Assembly: GCA_900552195.1 (NCBI GenBank) | Contig: URYO01000030.1 | Span: 1-10,525 of the forward strand | Source: an uncultured Sutterella sp. | Lineage (GTDB): Bacteria; Pseudomonadota; Gammaproteobacteria; Burkholderiales; Burkholderiaceae_F | DNA: 10,525 nt | Direction of reading: 5' to 3' | Notes under the pieces: generated by a model | The model's input: only the letters and a program-made list of their open reading frames with translations | Told to the model about the DNA's origin: nothing | The model's database searches: none | Made by a program: the position numbers and the translations under genes | Shown: positions 1 through 7,738 of the stretch, in pieces | Layout: every line of letters starts with the position of its first letter | Position numbering within the stretch: position 1 is the stretch's first letter

Positions 1-559
1 GACCGCTATGAATGCGAGGATGAAATCTATGACATCCTAAAACAAGATCCTCGCGCCTTACCGTCAGCTTTATCATCCTGTGCCAACCAATGTTCACGAA
101 ATCCTGGAACGTGTTCGCCTTCTAGTGCAGTCGGAATTCCCGGAAGGGTTGAAGGTTGTTCGCGATTATGACATCAGTGTACCTGAAATGATGGCCGACA
201 GAGGTCAGCTGACACAAATTTCCTTGAACCTAATGCGCAATGCCGCTGAAGCTTTATCCGAGCAAATAGCACAGGGTACGGCCTGTATCACGCTTAAAAC
301 CCGTGTTGTCCATCATGTTCAGGTCGGTCAAAGTTTTTGCCGCACGGCATTAAATATCCATGTGATCGACAACGGAGAAGGCATACCCAAAGAACTGGCT
401 GACAGTATTTTTTATCCGCTGGTCAGCGGAAAAGAACAGGGGAGCGGCCTCGGACTCTCATTGGTTCAGACTTTCGTTGAACAGCACGGCGGCAGTATCT
501 CGGTCAGCAGTGAAGCCGGCCGTACCGATTTCAGCATCTTGTTTCCCTTATCGTTATGA
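1..559 (+). CDS. glnL: Nitrogen regulation sensor kinase NtrB (GlnL), 3' part, apparent frameshift
   Basis: NtrB is the cytoplasmic histidine kinase/phosphatase that, under PII control, sets phosphorylation of NtrC. Only the end of the phosphotransfer domain and the ATP-binding domain lie here; the phospho-accepting histidine is upstream of the window. From base 41 the frame gives NKILAPYRQLYHP, the N-box NLMRNAAEAL, the G1 box VIDNGEGIP and the NtrB-typical FYPLVSGKEQGSGLGLS G2 region, so the family is clear. The 5' end is odd: this frame has a TAA at 38-40, while frame 1 over bases 1-39 reads DRYECEDEIYDIL, which lines up with the helix just before LVDRLLGP in E. coli NtrB. One extra A in the run 39-42 would explain the break. 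The open frame could restart only at a GTG (base 80), too late to give a working kinase. It overlaps ntrC by ATGA, so the two are translationally coupled. Whether the break is a sequence error or a real mutation is not known. Confidence 0.9.
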
Positions 560-1980
560 AAAATGTTTGGATCGTGGACGATGATCGTTCCATCAGATGG
601 GTATTAGAAAAAGCACTTCAAAAGGCAGATATTCCCTGCAAAACGTTTAGTGAAGCCGAGTCTGTGCTGCAGGCGATCAAGAAAGAACAGCCCGCCCTGA
701 TTTTAAGTGACATTCATATGCCGGGCAAAAGCGGCTTGGAAATGCTCGCCGAAATTAAGAAGTCCTACCCAAAACTTCCGATCATCATCATGACGGCCTA
801 TTCGGATCTGGACAGTGCCGTGGCAAGTTTCCAAGGCGGTGCGTTCGAATATCTTCCCAAACCTTTCGACATCGATAAAGCGATTGAACTCGTACGGCGT
901 GCAACGGAAGAGAGTGAGGAAGAAGAACAGACTCCTGCTGAAGAGACTGCTTCCGAAATCATCGGTAAGGCGCCAGCCATGCAGGAAGTCTTCCGCGCTA
1001 TCGGACGTTTGTCTCAAAGCAAGGCAACCGTCCTTTTGACCGGAGAATCCGGCGCCGGCAAGGAAGTTGTAGCTCGAGCGCTTCATAAACACAGCCCGCG
1101 CTCCAATGCCCCGTTTGTCGCGATCAATATGGCGGCAATTCCGAAAGACTTAATGGAAACCGAACTCTTCGGTCATGAGAAGGGGGCGTTTACCGGCGCC
1201 AGCGCGATTCGTCACGGACGCTTCGAACAAGCCGAAGGCGGCACGCTGTTTCTGGACGAAATCGGTGATATGCCTGCTGAACTCCAGACCAGGCTCCTGA
1301 GAGTATTGTCCGATGGTTATTACTATCGCGTCGGCGGACATCAGTCTCTAAAAGCCAACGTCAGAATCATTGCGGCAACGCACCAAAATCTCGAGGCGAT
1401 GGTTCGGGAAAATCGGTTCCGCGAGGACTTGTATCACAGACTCAATGTCATTCGTCTGCGTTTGCCGCCCTTAAGGGAAAGACCCGAAGACATTCCGCTT
1501 TTGGTCAATCATTTTCTTCAGAAGTCAGCGGAGAATCTTGGTGTCGAACCCAAGCTCATGTCCGAAGAGGCGATGGAGTTTTTGAAGCGTTTCCCGTTTC
1601 CCGGCAATGTTCGTCAATTAGAAAATCTCTGCAATTGGCTTGTCGTGATGGCACCTTCCCAGCATATCCGAGTGACGGATCTTCCTGAGGAAGTTCGCAA
1701 CGGTGAAGCGGAAAAAGTTCATAAAAACGGCGAGGTTTCCGGCAGCACACCTGCAGGCGGAAGCTGGGAGGAACTGCTCAAAGGAGAGGTCAAAGAGATG
1801 CTGAAAAATCAGTCTCCAGATCTTATGAAGCAGCTTGCCGATACCTTCGAAAGCATTGTGATCGGAACCGCGCTTGAATATACGCACGGAAGGCGTGTCG
1901 ACGCTGCAACAAGACTTGGTATCGGCCGAAATACAATTACACGCAAAATCGCCGAGCTCAAACTTGAAAGCGAAGACTGA
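556..1980 (+). CDS. glnG: Nitrogen regulator NtrC (GlnG), sigma-54 activator
   Basis: NtrC is the response regulator that NtrB phosphorylates. As an oligomer it remodels sigma-54 RNA polymerase at nitrogen-assimilation promoters. The 474 residues match the family's usual length of about 470. Receiver domain, residues 1-120: acidic pocket DDD at 8-10, phosphorylated Asp52 in LSDIHMPG, Thr80, Lys102. An acidic linker (about 117-131) leads to the AAA+ domain (about 136-375): Walker A GESGAGKE at 163-170, sigma-54 contact loop GAFTGA at 210-215, Walker B LFLDE at 231-235, arginine-finger region with R287, R289 and R295, and sensor-2 region [10 protein letters not shown] Fis-type helix-turn-helix lies at about 446-468 ([17 protein letters not shown]). 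Every key residue looks intact, even though the upstream ntrB frame is broken. No good Shine-Dalgarno precedes the ATG; translation probably couples to ntrB through the ATGA overlap. Confidence 0.97.
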   Translation: MKNVWIVDDDRSIRWVLEKALQKADIPCKTFSEAESVLQAIKKEQPALILSDIHMPGKSGLEMLAEIKKSYPKLPIIIMTAYSDLDSAVASFQGGAFEYLPKPFDIDKAIELVRRATEESEEEEQTPAEETASEIIGKAPAMQEVFRAIGRLSQSKATVLLTGESGAGKEVVARALHKHSPRSNAPFVAINMAAIPKDLMETELFGHEKGAFTGASAIRHGRFEQAEGGTLFLDEIGDMPAELQTRLLRVLSDGYYYRVGGHQSLKANVRIIAATHQNLEAMVRENRFREDLYHRLNVIRLRLPPLRERPEDIPLLVNHFLQKSAENLGVEPKLMSEEAMEFLKRFPFPGNVRQLENLCNWLVVMAPSQHIRVTDLPEEVRNGEAEKVHKNGEVSGSTPAGGSWEELLKGEVKEMLKNQSPDLMKQLADTFESIVIGTALEYTHGRRVDAATRLGIGRNTITRKIAELKLESED

Positions 1981-2003
1981 CGAGCTTGATAATATTTGCT
2001 TCT

Positions 2004-3029
2004 ATGAAGATCGCTGACATTGAACAACAACTTATCCAAGCCGGCTGCAAAAGCGTTCACATCGAACGCTTTTGGCGCAATTGGTATTCCGGCAAACCTC
2101 TGAACCGCAGTAAGGTGCGCTTGCCTGCTGCCACCGAGGCGATATTGCCTCAAATGGAGGAATACTTAGCCAATCAATTAACTGCTCAGGAAAAGGCAGA
2201 ATCCGAGACCGGAACGCGCTGGGTTCTTAAAGCTTCCGACGGTCAGCTGATCGAATGTGTTCTTCTTCCGCGAGAGGGCGTTTGTGTTTCTACGCAAGTC
2301 GGATGCGCAGTCGGGTGTGTCTTTTGTATGACCGGCAAAAGCGGTCTCATACGTCAGCTAACTGACTTGGAGGTTGCCGGGCAAGTTCAATACGCCATGA
2401 GGAATGCGCCTGTTAAGAAGGTAGTTTTGATGGGTATGGGCGAGCCTTCTCATAATCTTCGTTCCGTTTTTTCTGCGGTTGAACATATCGTTCGGTATTC
2501 CGGCATCGGATATAAAGAAGTTGTTATCTCTACCGTCGGCGATAAAAGACTCTTCAAAGCCTTAATGGAATCCCAAATCAAACCGGCTCTGGCAATTTCT
2601 CTGCACAGCGCAATGGATGAGAAGCGCAGAAGTCTGTTGCCCCGAGCTGCGGAGCTGACTGTCAAGGAAATATTAGAGTTCGGCGCAAAGTACGCAGAGG
2701 TTGGGAAATATCCGATCCAATATCAGTGGACTTTGATTAACGGCGTCAACGACGGAGTTGATGAAATTGAAGCGCTCGCTCCGCTGTGGTCGCGGCAGGC
2801 CATCCTCAACATGATTCCCGTCAACGCTGTTGAAGGCAGTCCCTATAAGCGCCCGTCGGCAGAGCAGATCGAAAGAATTAAGGAAGCATGCCGGGCTAAC
2901 GGAATACTGCTTAAATTCCGTGATTCTGCAGCTCAAGATGTTGACGGAGGGTGCGGTCAGCTTCGCGCCAGAGAGCTAAAAAGGAAGCCGGCGATACAGC
3001 CGGCTCAGGAATTAAAGATCGAGCGTTAG
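2004..3029 (+). CDS. rlmN: RlmN/Cfr-family radical-SAM RNA methyltransferase (divergent RlmN type)
   Basis: Family members methylate C2 (RlmN) or C8 (Cfr) of A2503 in 23S rRNA; RlmN also acts on A37 of some tRNAs. From the ATG at 2004 the protein has 341 residues, against 384 in E. coli RlmN. It has the radical-SAM cluster CxxxCxxC at Cys101, 105 and 108, a Cys94 placed seven residues earlier like E. coli Cys118, the SAM-binding GMGEP at 144-148, and Cys317 in GGCGQL, the position of the methyl-carrying Cys355. Chemistry should therefore be intact. The text after the cluster (MTGKSGLIRQLT) differs from classical RlmN (usually ATGxQGFxRNLT), and the N-terminal RNA-binding domain is short. It may be a second, divergent paralogue whose target is not proven to be A2503. 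The frame stays open to a TTG at 1986, but neither start has a clear Shine-Dalgarno and the ATG fits the family N-terminus. The gene begins 23 bp after ntrC and may be cotranscribed with it. Its last 18 bp overlap the convergent xthA. Confidence 0.85.
   Translation: MKIADIEQQLIQAGCKSVHIERFWRNWYSGKPLNRSKVRLPAATEAILPQMEEYLANQLTAQEKAESETGTRWVLKASDGQLIECVLLPREGVCVSTQVGCAVGCVFCMTGKSGLIRQLTDLEVAGQVQYAMRNAPVKKVVLMGMGEPSHNLRSVFSAVEHIVRYSGIGYKEVVISTVGDKRLFKALMESQIKPALAISLHSAMDEKRRSLLPRAAELTVKEILEFGAKYAEVGKYPIQYQWTLINGVNDGVDEIEALAPLWSRQAILNMIPVNAVEGSPYKRPSAEQIERIKEACRANGILLKFRDSAAQDVDGGCGQLRARELKRKPAIQPAQELKIER
2978..3005 (-). terminator. Rho-independent terminator of folD-prlC-xthA, inside rlmN
   Basis: Read on the minus strand, AGCCGGC (3005-2999), a 6-nt loop and GCCGGCT (2992-2986) form a perfect 7-bp GC-rich stem. 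TCC and then five Ts (2982-2978) follow. The stem starts 6 nt after the xthA stop codon, the usual place for an intrinsic terminator. The plus strand has no T-run after the hairpin, so it should work only in the minus direction. The whole element lies in the coding sequence for the C-terminal tail of the methyltransferase. Confidence 0.75.
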
Positions 3030-3809
3030 TGTCACGGGTGCGTGATCACTCGGGCGCTCATTTCCTCTAACTTTCTTGTGGATTTTAACGCCAAGGTTCT
3101 TGCTGACAAGAGCCTTGGAAATCAAAATGTGATCGATGCGAAGGCCGCGATTCCTTCTGAAAGCCATCATTCGATAGTCCCACCAGGAATAGGATTTTTC
3201 CGGCTGTTCAAAAGCGCGGAAGGAATCCGTTAATCCGAGATCGATAAGACGCTGAAAAGCTTCTCTGGCCTTTGGTGTGCAAAGCACGGATTCGGCCCAG
3301 GATTCCGGATCCCAAACATCTCTGTCTTCCGGAGCGATATTAAAGTCGCCGAGCAAAACGAGGTTGGGGTATTGCTCTAACTGGCTCGGGAGCCATTCGG
3401 CTAAGGCTTCCAGCCAAGAAAGTTTATAAGGGAACTTTTCGCTCTCAACCGTTTCCCCGTTCGGGAAGTATCCGTTGATGACGCGGAGCCTTTCGCTGCC
3501 GACCCGCACCGTTGTGCCTAAGAGACGGCTCTGCGGATCTTCAAAACCGGGGATGTTGCGAACTTCCTCGTCCGGAAGAAAAGTCAGCGGATCACGAAGG
3601 ATCGTGGCTACGCCGTTGTAGGTTTTCTGGCCGAATGCATCCAGCGTGTATCCGATTTCTTTGAAGGCGCTAGCGTCGATGTCTGCCTCCTGCATCTTGA
3701 GTTCCTGAAGACAGAGAATGCTGTTTTCAGTCTCCTTCAGGAAGTCTAAAACCTGCGGCTGACGAACCTTCAGGGAATTGACGTTCCAAGTAGTAATCGT
3801 GATGCTCAT
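3012..3809 (-). CDS. xthA: Exodeoxyribonuclease III (Xth/ExoA), AP endonuclease
   Basis: Exonuclease III is a metal-dependent base-excision repair enzyme that cuts 5' of abasic sites and degrades 3' ends of duplex DNA. The 265 residues match the usual length (E. coli, 268) and cover the whole endonuclease/exonuclease/phosphatase fold. Visible motifs: TWNVNSL with Asn11, CLQELK with metal ligand Glu36, GYFPNG with the catalytic tyrosine near 114, LGDFNIAP with Asp155 and Asn157, SYSWWDYR at 206-213, RIDHIL with Asp226, and the terminal SDHAPV with Asp255-His256. The ATG at 3809-3807 overlaps the prlC stop as ATGA, with GGAG about 5 nt upstream (inside prlC), so it is the coupled last gene of the operon. 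The end overlaps the converging methyltransferase gene by 18 bp. Confidence 0.96.
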   Translation of the reverse strand: MSITITTWNVNSLKVRQPQVLDFLKETENSILCLQELKMQEADIDASAFKEIGYTLDAFGQKTYNGVATILRDPLTFLPDEEVRNIPGFEDPQSRLLGTTVRVGSERLRVINGYFPNGETVESEKFPYKLSWLEALAEWLPSQLEQYPNLVLLGDFNIAPEDRDVWDPESWAESVLCTPKAREAFQRLIDLGLTDSFRAFEQPEKSYSWWDYRMMAFRRNRGLRIDHILISKALVSKNLGVKIHKKVRGNERPSDHAPVTLTLDL

Positions 3810-5860
3810 TTGGACTCCACAAGTCCGTATTGGCGGAGGAGGGCGTCGACCGAAGGTTTACGGCCGCGGAATGCAACGAAGCTTTCCATTGCAGGACGGC
3901 TGCCGCCGCGGGAGAGAACTTCGTCCAGCCATTTGTTTCCGACCACAGGATTGAAAATGCCTTTTTCCTGGAACAGCGAGAAGGCGTCTGCAGACAGCAC
4001 TTCAGCCCACTTGTAGCTGTAGTAGCCTGCCGCATAGCCGCCTGCAAAGATGTGCGAGAAGGAGTTGGCAAAACGGTTGTATTCAGGCGGGAATACGACA
4101 GCGACTTCTTTTCTGACTTCGTTCAAGATCTTGTTGACCGTGTCCTTTTCCGGATGGGTGTCCATATGAAGGAGCATGTCGAAGAGGGCAAATTCGATTT
4201 GACGAACGTTTGCCATTCCGGCGCCGTAGTTCTTGGCAGCCACCAGTTTGTCGAAGAGTTCGCGCGGCATAGTCTTGCCGGTTTTGACATGGTGCGTTAT
4301 GGTCTGCATCACATCCCAATTCAAAACGAAGTTCTCCATGAATTGGCTCGGCATTTCAACCGCATCCCACTCCACACCGCTGATGCCGGAAACGGCCAAT
4401 TCTGTCTGGCGAGTCAGCATATGATGAAGTCCGTGGCCGAATTCGTGGAAAATCGTTTCGACGTCTCTTAACGTCAGAAGGGAAGGATTGTCTCCGACCG
4501 GTGCGGCAAAGTTGCAGACGAGGTAGGCAATCGGTTTTTGAATTTTTCCGTTGACCTCTCGGCGGGAGATCTGATCGTTCATCCATGCTCCGCCTCTCTT
4601 TCCGCTGCGGGCATAAAGATCCATGTAGAATCCAGCGATTTCTTTGCCTTCCTTGTCTTCAATGACAAAGAATTTGACGTCATCGTTCCAGACGGGCGTT
4701 TTTTTTTCTTTGATTTTGATCGAGAACATCTTCTCGACGAGTCCGAACATTCCTTTAAGAACAGCGGGTTCCGTGAAGTATTGCTTTACTTCATTTTCAG
4801 AGTAAGAGAACTTTGCTTCACGGAGTTTTTCACTGATGAAGGAAAGATCCCAAGTTTGGACGTCCTTGATGCCGAGTTGGTTCCTGCCGTAATCAATGAG
4901 CTCTTCCATTTCTTTTTCTGCTGCCGGTTTGGCTTTGGCAGCTAGCTCGCGTAGGAAAGAAACGACCTGTTCGGGAGACTCGGCCATTTTCCGAACCAAG
5001 GAGACTTCGGCAAAATTTTTATAGCCGAGAAGATGAGCGTCTTCGACCCGCAGTTCGAGCAGACGATTAATGATCGGCAGATTGTCTTTGCCGGCAGGTG
5101 AGAACTCAGAGGCGCGAGTCACGTATGCGTGATACATCTTCTCACGAAGCTTTCGATTTTCTGCGTACTGCATGATCGGCAGATAATTCGGCATATGCAA
5201 GGTGACCTTGTAGCCTTTGGCGCCTTCGGCGGCTGCCTGCTGGGCATAGAGATGCAGTTCGGCCTCAGGGACACCTTTGAGCTCATCTGTGTCTTCCGGG
5301 AGGTAAAGCGCAAATTCATTAGTGCAGTCGAGAAGATTTTCAGAGAACTTCTGAGAAAGTTCGGCTTCCTCTCGATTGATCTCGGCCATCTTCTTCTTGC
5401 CGGCGTCATCTAATTCGGCGCCGGAGAGAACAAAGCCTTCTAACTCTTTGTTAATGATTCTCTGACGGGTTGAGGAGAATTTCTCAAAAGCTTTCTCGGC
5501 TTTCAAGGCTTTGTACTTTGCATAGAGTTCCTCATCCATACCGAGTTCGCTGAATACTTCGGAAATCGGAGGAAGAAGTTCATTAATCGTAGCTCTCAAC
5601 TCGGGCGTATCGGCCACGCTGTTCAAATGTTCGACAACCGACCAAACATAGGAGAGATTTTCAGAAGCATCTTCAATCGGCGTAACTAAGGTGTCCCAAG
5701 TCGGTTCTTTATCGGAAGCTTTTACTGAAGCTACGGTGTCTTTCAGACGTTGAATCAGTGCAAGCACCGCCGGTTTAAAGCTGTTCGGATCAAGCTTGGG
5801 AAAATTGATCAGCTGGGTCTTATCGTCAATGATGCTCAGGATGTTAATTAAATCAGACAT
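3806..5860 (-). CDS. prlC: Oligopeptidase A (PrlC/OpdA), M3 zinc metallopeptidase
   Basis: Oligopeptidase A is a cytoplasmic thimet-type peptidase that degrades short peptides, including cleaved signal peptides. The 684 residues match the family length (E. coli, 680). The zinc site is clear: His472-Glu473-x-x-His476 in IFHEFGHGLHH, with the third ligand Glu502 in VEMPSQFMEN. The C-terminal tyrosine-rich segment GGYAAGYYSYKW is the substrate-contact loop of M3 enzymes. The N-terminal two thirds are the usual helical domain, and no signal peptide is seen. It is the second gene of the operon. It starts 11 bp after folD, and its Shine-Dalgarno TAAGGA is built on the folD stop codon, which suggests coupled translation. 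Nothing appears truncated. Confidence 0.96.
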   Translation of the reverse strand: MSDLINILSIIDDKTQLINFPKLDPNSFKPAVLALIQRLKDTVASVKASDKEPTWDTLVTPIEDASENLSYVWSVVEHLNSVADTPELRATINELLPPISEVFSELGMDEELYAKYKALKAEKAFEKFSSTRQRIINKELEGFVLSGAELDDAGKKKMAEINREEAELSQKFSENLLDCTNEFALYLPEDTDELKGVPEAELHLYAQQAAAEGAKGYKVTLHMPNYLPIMQYAENRKLREKMYHAYVTRASEFSPAGKDNLPIINRLLELRVEDAHLLGYKNFAEVSLVRKMAESPEQVVSFLRELAAKAKPAAEKEMEELIDYGRNQLGIKDVQTWDLSFISEKLREAKFSYSENEVKQYFTEPAVLKGMFGLVEKMFSIKIKEKKTPVWNDDVKFFVIEDKEGKEIAGFYMDLYARSGKRGGAWMNDQISRREVNGKIQKPIAYLVCNFAAPVGDNPSLLTLRDVETIFHEFGHGLHHMLTRQTELAVSGISGVEWDAVEMPSQFMENFVLNWDVMQTITHHVKTGKTMPRELFDKLVAAKNYGAGMANVRQIEFALFDMLLHMDTHPEKDTVNKILNEVRKEVAVVFPPEYNRFANSFSHIFAGGYAAGYYSYKWAEVLSADAFSLFQEKGIFNPVVGNKWLDEVLSRGGSRPAMESFVAFRGRKPSVDALLRQYGLVESK

Positions 5861-5871
5861 GTATAGATTCC

Positions 5872-6735
5872 TTACCGAGATATTTTTTGCAGACGCTTTT
5901 CATAAGCTTCAACCGTATTAGAGAGAAGCATTGCGATGGTCATCGGTCCGACACCGCCGGGAACCGGAGAAATATAGCCTGCAACTTTGGCGACTTCTTC
6001 GGTGTCAACATCTCCGCAAAGTTTTCCTTCGGCATTGCGATTCATACCGACATCAATCACGGCGGCGCCGGGTTTAACCATATCAGCCGTGACGACTTTT
6101 TCTTTTCCTACGGCAGCGACGATGACATCGGCCTGGAGTGCGAGTTCTTTCAAATTCTTCGTTTTGCTGTGAGCGACGGTGACAGTCGCATTTTTCTCAA
6201 GCAGCATAATCGCCATGGGTTTCCCGACAATATTGCTTCTGCCGATGACCAAAGCGTGGGCGCCGGTGAGAGGATAGTCCACGGATTCCAGCATTTTGAT
6301 GACGCCGTATGGCGTGCAGCTGCGGAAACCGCCGATGCCTGTAACAACAGAGCCGACATTGGCAACATGGAAGCCGTCGACGTCTTTGTCCGCGCGGATA
6401 GTCTCAATGACTTTTTGCTCGTTGATATGACGGGGCAGGGGAAGCTGTACAAGGATTCCATCCACGGAATCGTCGGCATTGAGTTTCTCCAAAAGTGCTA
6501 ATAACTCCGCTTCTGAAGTTTCAGCAGGAAGCTTTTCCAATTTAGAGGTAATGCCGACATCGGTGCAGGCTTTGATCTTGTTGCGGACGTAAACCTGGCT
6601 TGCCGGATTATCACCGACAAGAATGACCGTCAGTCCGGGTGCCCTCGAACTTAATTTGAATTGTTCTACTTTTTCCTTCAAGCCTGCTCGAACGGATTGT
6701 GCGAGTGCTTTTCCATCAATTATTTTTGCGTTCAT
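5872..6735 (-). CDS. folD: Bifunctional methylene-THF dehydrogenase / methenyl-THF cyclohydrolase FolD
   Basis: FolD interconverts 5,10-methylene-, 5,10-methenyl- and 10-formyl-tetrahydrofolate using NADP, feeding purine synthesis and formyl-Met-tRNA. From the ATG at 6735 it has 287 residues, normal for the family (E. coli, 288). The frame stays open 28 codons further upstream, but that stretch is not FolD-like, whereas [12 protein letters not shown] is the family N-terminus. Catalytic Tyr49 and Lys53 sit in QVYVRNKIK, the [10 protein letters not shown] motif is at 92-101, Asp120 is in DKDVDGFH, the NADP-binding GRSNIVGKP is at 165-173, and the signature [10 protein letters not shown] is at 257-266. 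First gene of the folD-prlC-xthA operon. The 160-bp gap before it, together with a terminator for the upstream regulator gene, implies its own promoter. No strong Shine-Dalgarno is visible before the ATG. Confidence 0.97.
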   Translation of the reverse strand: MNAKIIDGKALAQSVRAGLKEKVEQFKLSSRAPGLTVILVGDNPASQVYVRNKIKACTDVGITSKLEKLPAETSEAELLALLEKLNADDSVDGILVQLPLPRHINEQKVIETIRADKDVDGFHVANVGSVVTGIGGFRSCTPYGVIKMLESVDYPLTGAHALVIGRSNIVGKPMAIMLLEKNATVTVAHSKTKNLKELALQADVIVAAVGKEKVVTADMVKPGAAVIDVGMNRNAEGKLCGDVDTEEVAKVAGYISPVPGGVGPMTIAMLLSNTVEAYEKRLQKISR

Positions 6736-6840
6736 TGTTATGAAAAGAGTAAGTAAGATCGATCCATTGTAAGGATATTCACAGAGCCTAAAACCTTTGC
6801 CCACAAAAACGAGTAACAAAAGATCTTCGGCCGAGAAGAG
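6736..6840 (-). promoter_or_regulatory. Likely folD promoter region
   Basis: This is the noncoding stretch between the response-regulator terminator and the folD start. Read on the minus strand it holds TACAAT (6771-6766), a five-of-six match to a sigma-70 -10 box. Transcription would begin about 20 nt before the ATG. No good -35 box is seen at the right spacing, so the exact promoter is a guess. That folD has its own promoter is supported mainly by the terminator just upstream. Confidence 0.35.
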
Positions 6841-6841
6841 G

Positions 6842-6877
6842 CCGCAAAAAGAAAAGGAAGGCGGTGTGCCTTCCTTT
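6842..6877 (-). terminator. Rho-independent terminator after the response-regulator gene
   Basis: On the minus strand, AAAGGAAGGC (6877-6868), a 5-nt loop and GCCTTCCTTT (6862-6853) form a perfect 10-bp stem, followed directly by a T-rich tail (TTCTTTTTG, 6852-6844). It begins 18 nt after the regulator stop codon. The plus strand has no T-tail on its side, so the direction is clear. It separates the two-component genes from folD. Confidence 0.9.
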
Positions 6878-6895
6878 GTGACGCTGTCTAAAAGA

Positions 6896-7576
6896 CTATC
6901 TCATAGATCCGGAGTCTTTGACAGGAGGTCTGTTTGCATTCATCACGACGCGCATCAGATCTGCAACGGTGCCGGAATTGGTTTTATCCATAATGGAAGC
7001 GCGGTGGGCTTCAACGGTCTTAATGGAAATACCCAAGTCTGCGGCGATTTGCTTATTCAGACGACCGCTCACAATTCTTTCAAGAACGTGCTGCTCTCTG
7101 GGAGTCAGTTTGCTCAGAAGAGCGTCGTTCAAGGAGCGCTGTTCAGCCTTGGCTTTACGCTGACGGGCTTCCTGCAGCATTCTTTCGATTAAAGAACGCA
7201 GGGCGGCCTGGTCAAAGGGTTTTTCAATGAAGTCAACCGCCCCCTTCTTCAAGGTAGAGACTGCCATAGAAACGTCGCCGTGACCGGAGATAAAGATAAT
7301 AGGAATATCGCACTTTCTGGCGATAAGGTGTTCCTGAACTTCCAAACCGCTCATGCCCGGCATTCTGACGTCAAGGACGAGAACGGCGATAGCGTTCGGA
7401 TCGAATTTGGCGAGGAACATTTCACCGCTTTCGAAAAGTTCAACGCGGTAGCTGGAAGCTTCGAGAAGCCACTTGAGAGAATCACGTACGGCTTCGTCGT
7501 CTTCAACGATATACACAACACCTGCGGTATCCGGAGATTCCTGAGTGTAGGGTTTCGAGGTCATCTGAATCATCAT
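6896..7576 (-). CDS. FixJ/DctR-type response regulator with LuxR helix-turn-helix
   Basis: This is a DNA-binding response regulator of 226 residues. The receiver domain (about 20-135) has Glu25-Asp26-Asp27, phosphorylated Asp69 in LDVRMPG, the switch Ser97 in FISGHGDV and Lys119 in IEKPF. The signature SGHGDV...[10 protein letters not shown] is typical of the FixJ/TtrR/DctR branch. A short linker leads to a LuxR-type helix-turn-helix at about 156-210 ([12 protein letters not shown] ... [22 protein letters not shown]). Two ATGs stand side by side; AAAGG spacing favours the second (7573) slightly. Its kinase partner is almost surely the gene just upstream on the same strand, but a 162-bp gap suggests it is also transcribed on its own. 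Target genes are unknown. It could be called ttrR-, dctR- or fixJ-like; the sequence does not decide which. Confidence 0.93.
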   Translation of the reverse strand: MMIQMTSKPYTQESPDTAGVVYIVEDDEAVRDSLKWLLEASSYRVELFESGEMFLAKFDPNAIAVLVLDVRMPGMSGLEVQEHLIARKCDIPIIFISGHGDVSMAVSTLKKGAVDFIEKPFDQAALRSLIERMLQEARQRKAKAEQRSLNDALLSKLTPREQHVLERIVSGRLNKQIAADLGISIKTVEAHRASIMDKTNSGTVADLMRVVMNANRPPVKDSGSMR

Positions 7577-7738
7577 GTGCCTTTCTAATTAATATATTCT
7601 TACAAGCAATCCATTATCTTAATCTATAGGATGATAAGAATCGCTAACTGAGATATCTTGTATCACGTGAAGATATTATATATCTTAATCACACCCCTGG
7701 ATAGTACAGAAGGCGTATCTCTTTAAATTGAAACACAA
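7577..7738 (-). promoter_or_regulatory. AT-rich intergenic control region before the response-regulator gene
   Basis: The 162 bp between kinase stop and regulator start hold no gene. They contain three palindromes: a perfect 7-bp inverted repeat with a 3-nt spacer, AAGATAT/ATATCTT (7670-7686); TCACGTGA (7663-7670); and AGATATCT (7651-7658). The hexamer TATCTT occurs three times (7615, 7654, 7681). Read on the minus strand, TATAAT lies inside the large inverted repeat and makes a perfect -10 box, but the -35 position (TATCCA at 17 bp spacing) is poor, as at activator-dependent promoters. No terminator follows the kinase gene, so read-through from the kinase is also possible. The inference is a promoter for the regulator gene, perhaps autoregulated. 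Confidence 0.5.

Noticed and set aside
37..46. Programmed ribosomal frameshift in ntrB at CTAAAAC
   Set aside because: The needed shift is +1, and I see no known +1 signal such as a slow or stop codon in the first frame with an upstream Shine-Dalgarno-like stimulator; a base error or mutation is simpler.
80..559. Independent short kinase protein starting at GTG 80
   Set aside because: The homology to NtrB continues upstream of this GTG in the same frame to base 41 and then in frame 1; the start is an artefact of the frameshift.
1986..2003. TTG start for the methyltransferase at 1986
   Set aside because: It adds six residues unlike the family N-terminus and has no better ribosome binding site than the ATG at 2004.
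3830..4471. 213-codon open frame on the plus strand opposite prlC
   Set aside because: It lies wholly antisense to the strongly supported M3 peptidase and shows no domain pattern; it is a shadow of prlC codon use.
5887..6501. 204-codon open frame on the plus strand opposite folD
   Set aside because: It is antisense to conserved FolD motifs, with low-complexity composition and no family features.
6736..6819. N-terminal extension of FolD by 28 residues
   Set aside because: The extension has no FolD similarity and would cover the probable promoter; the ATG at 6735 gives the normal family length and N-terminus.
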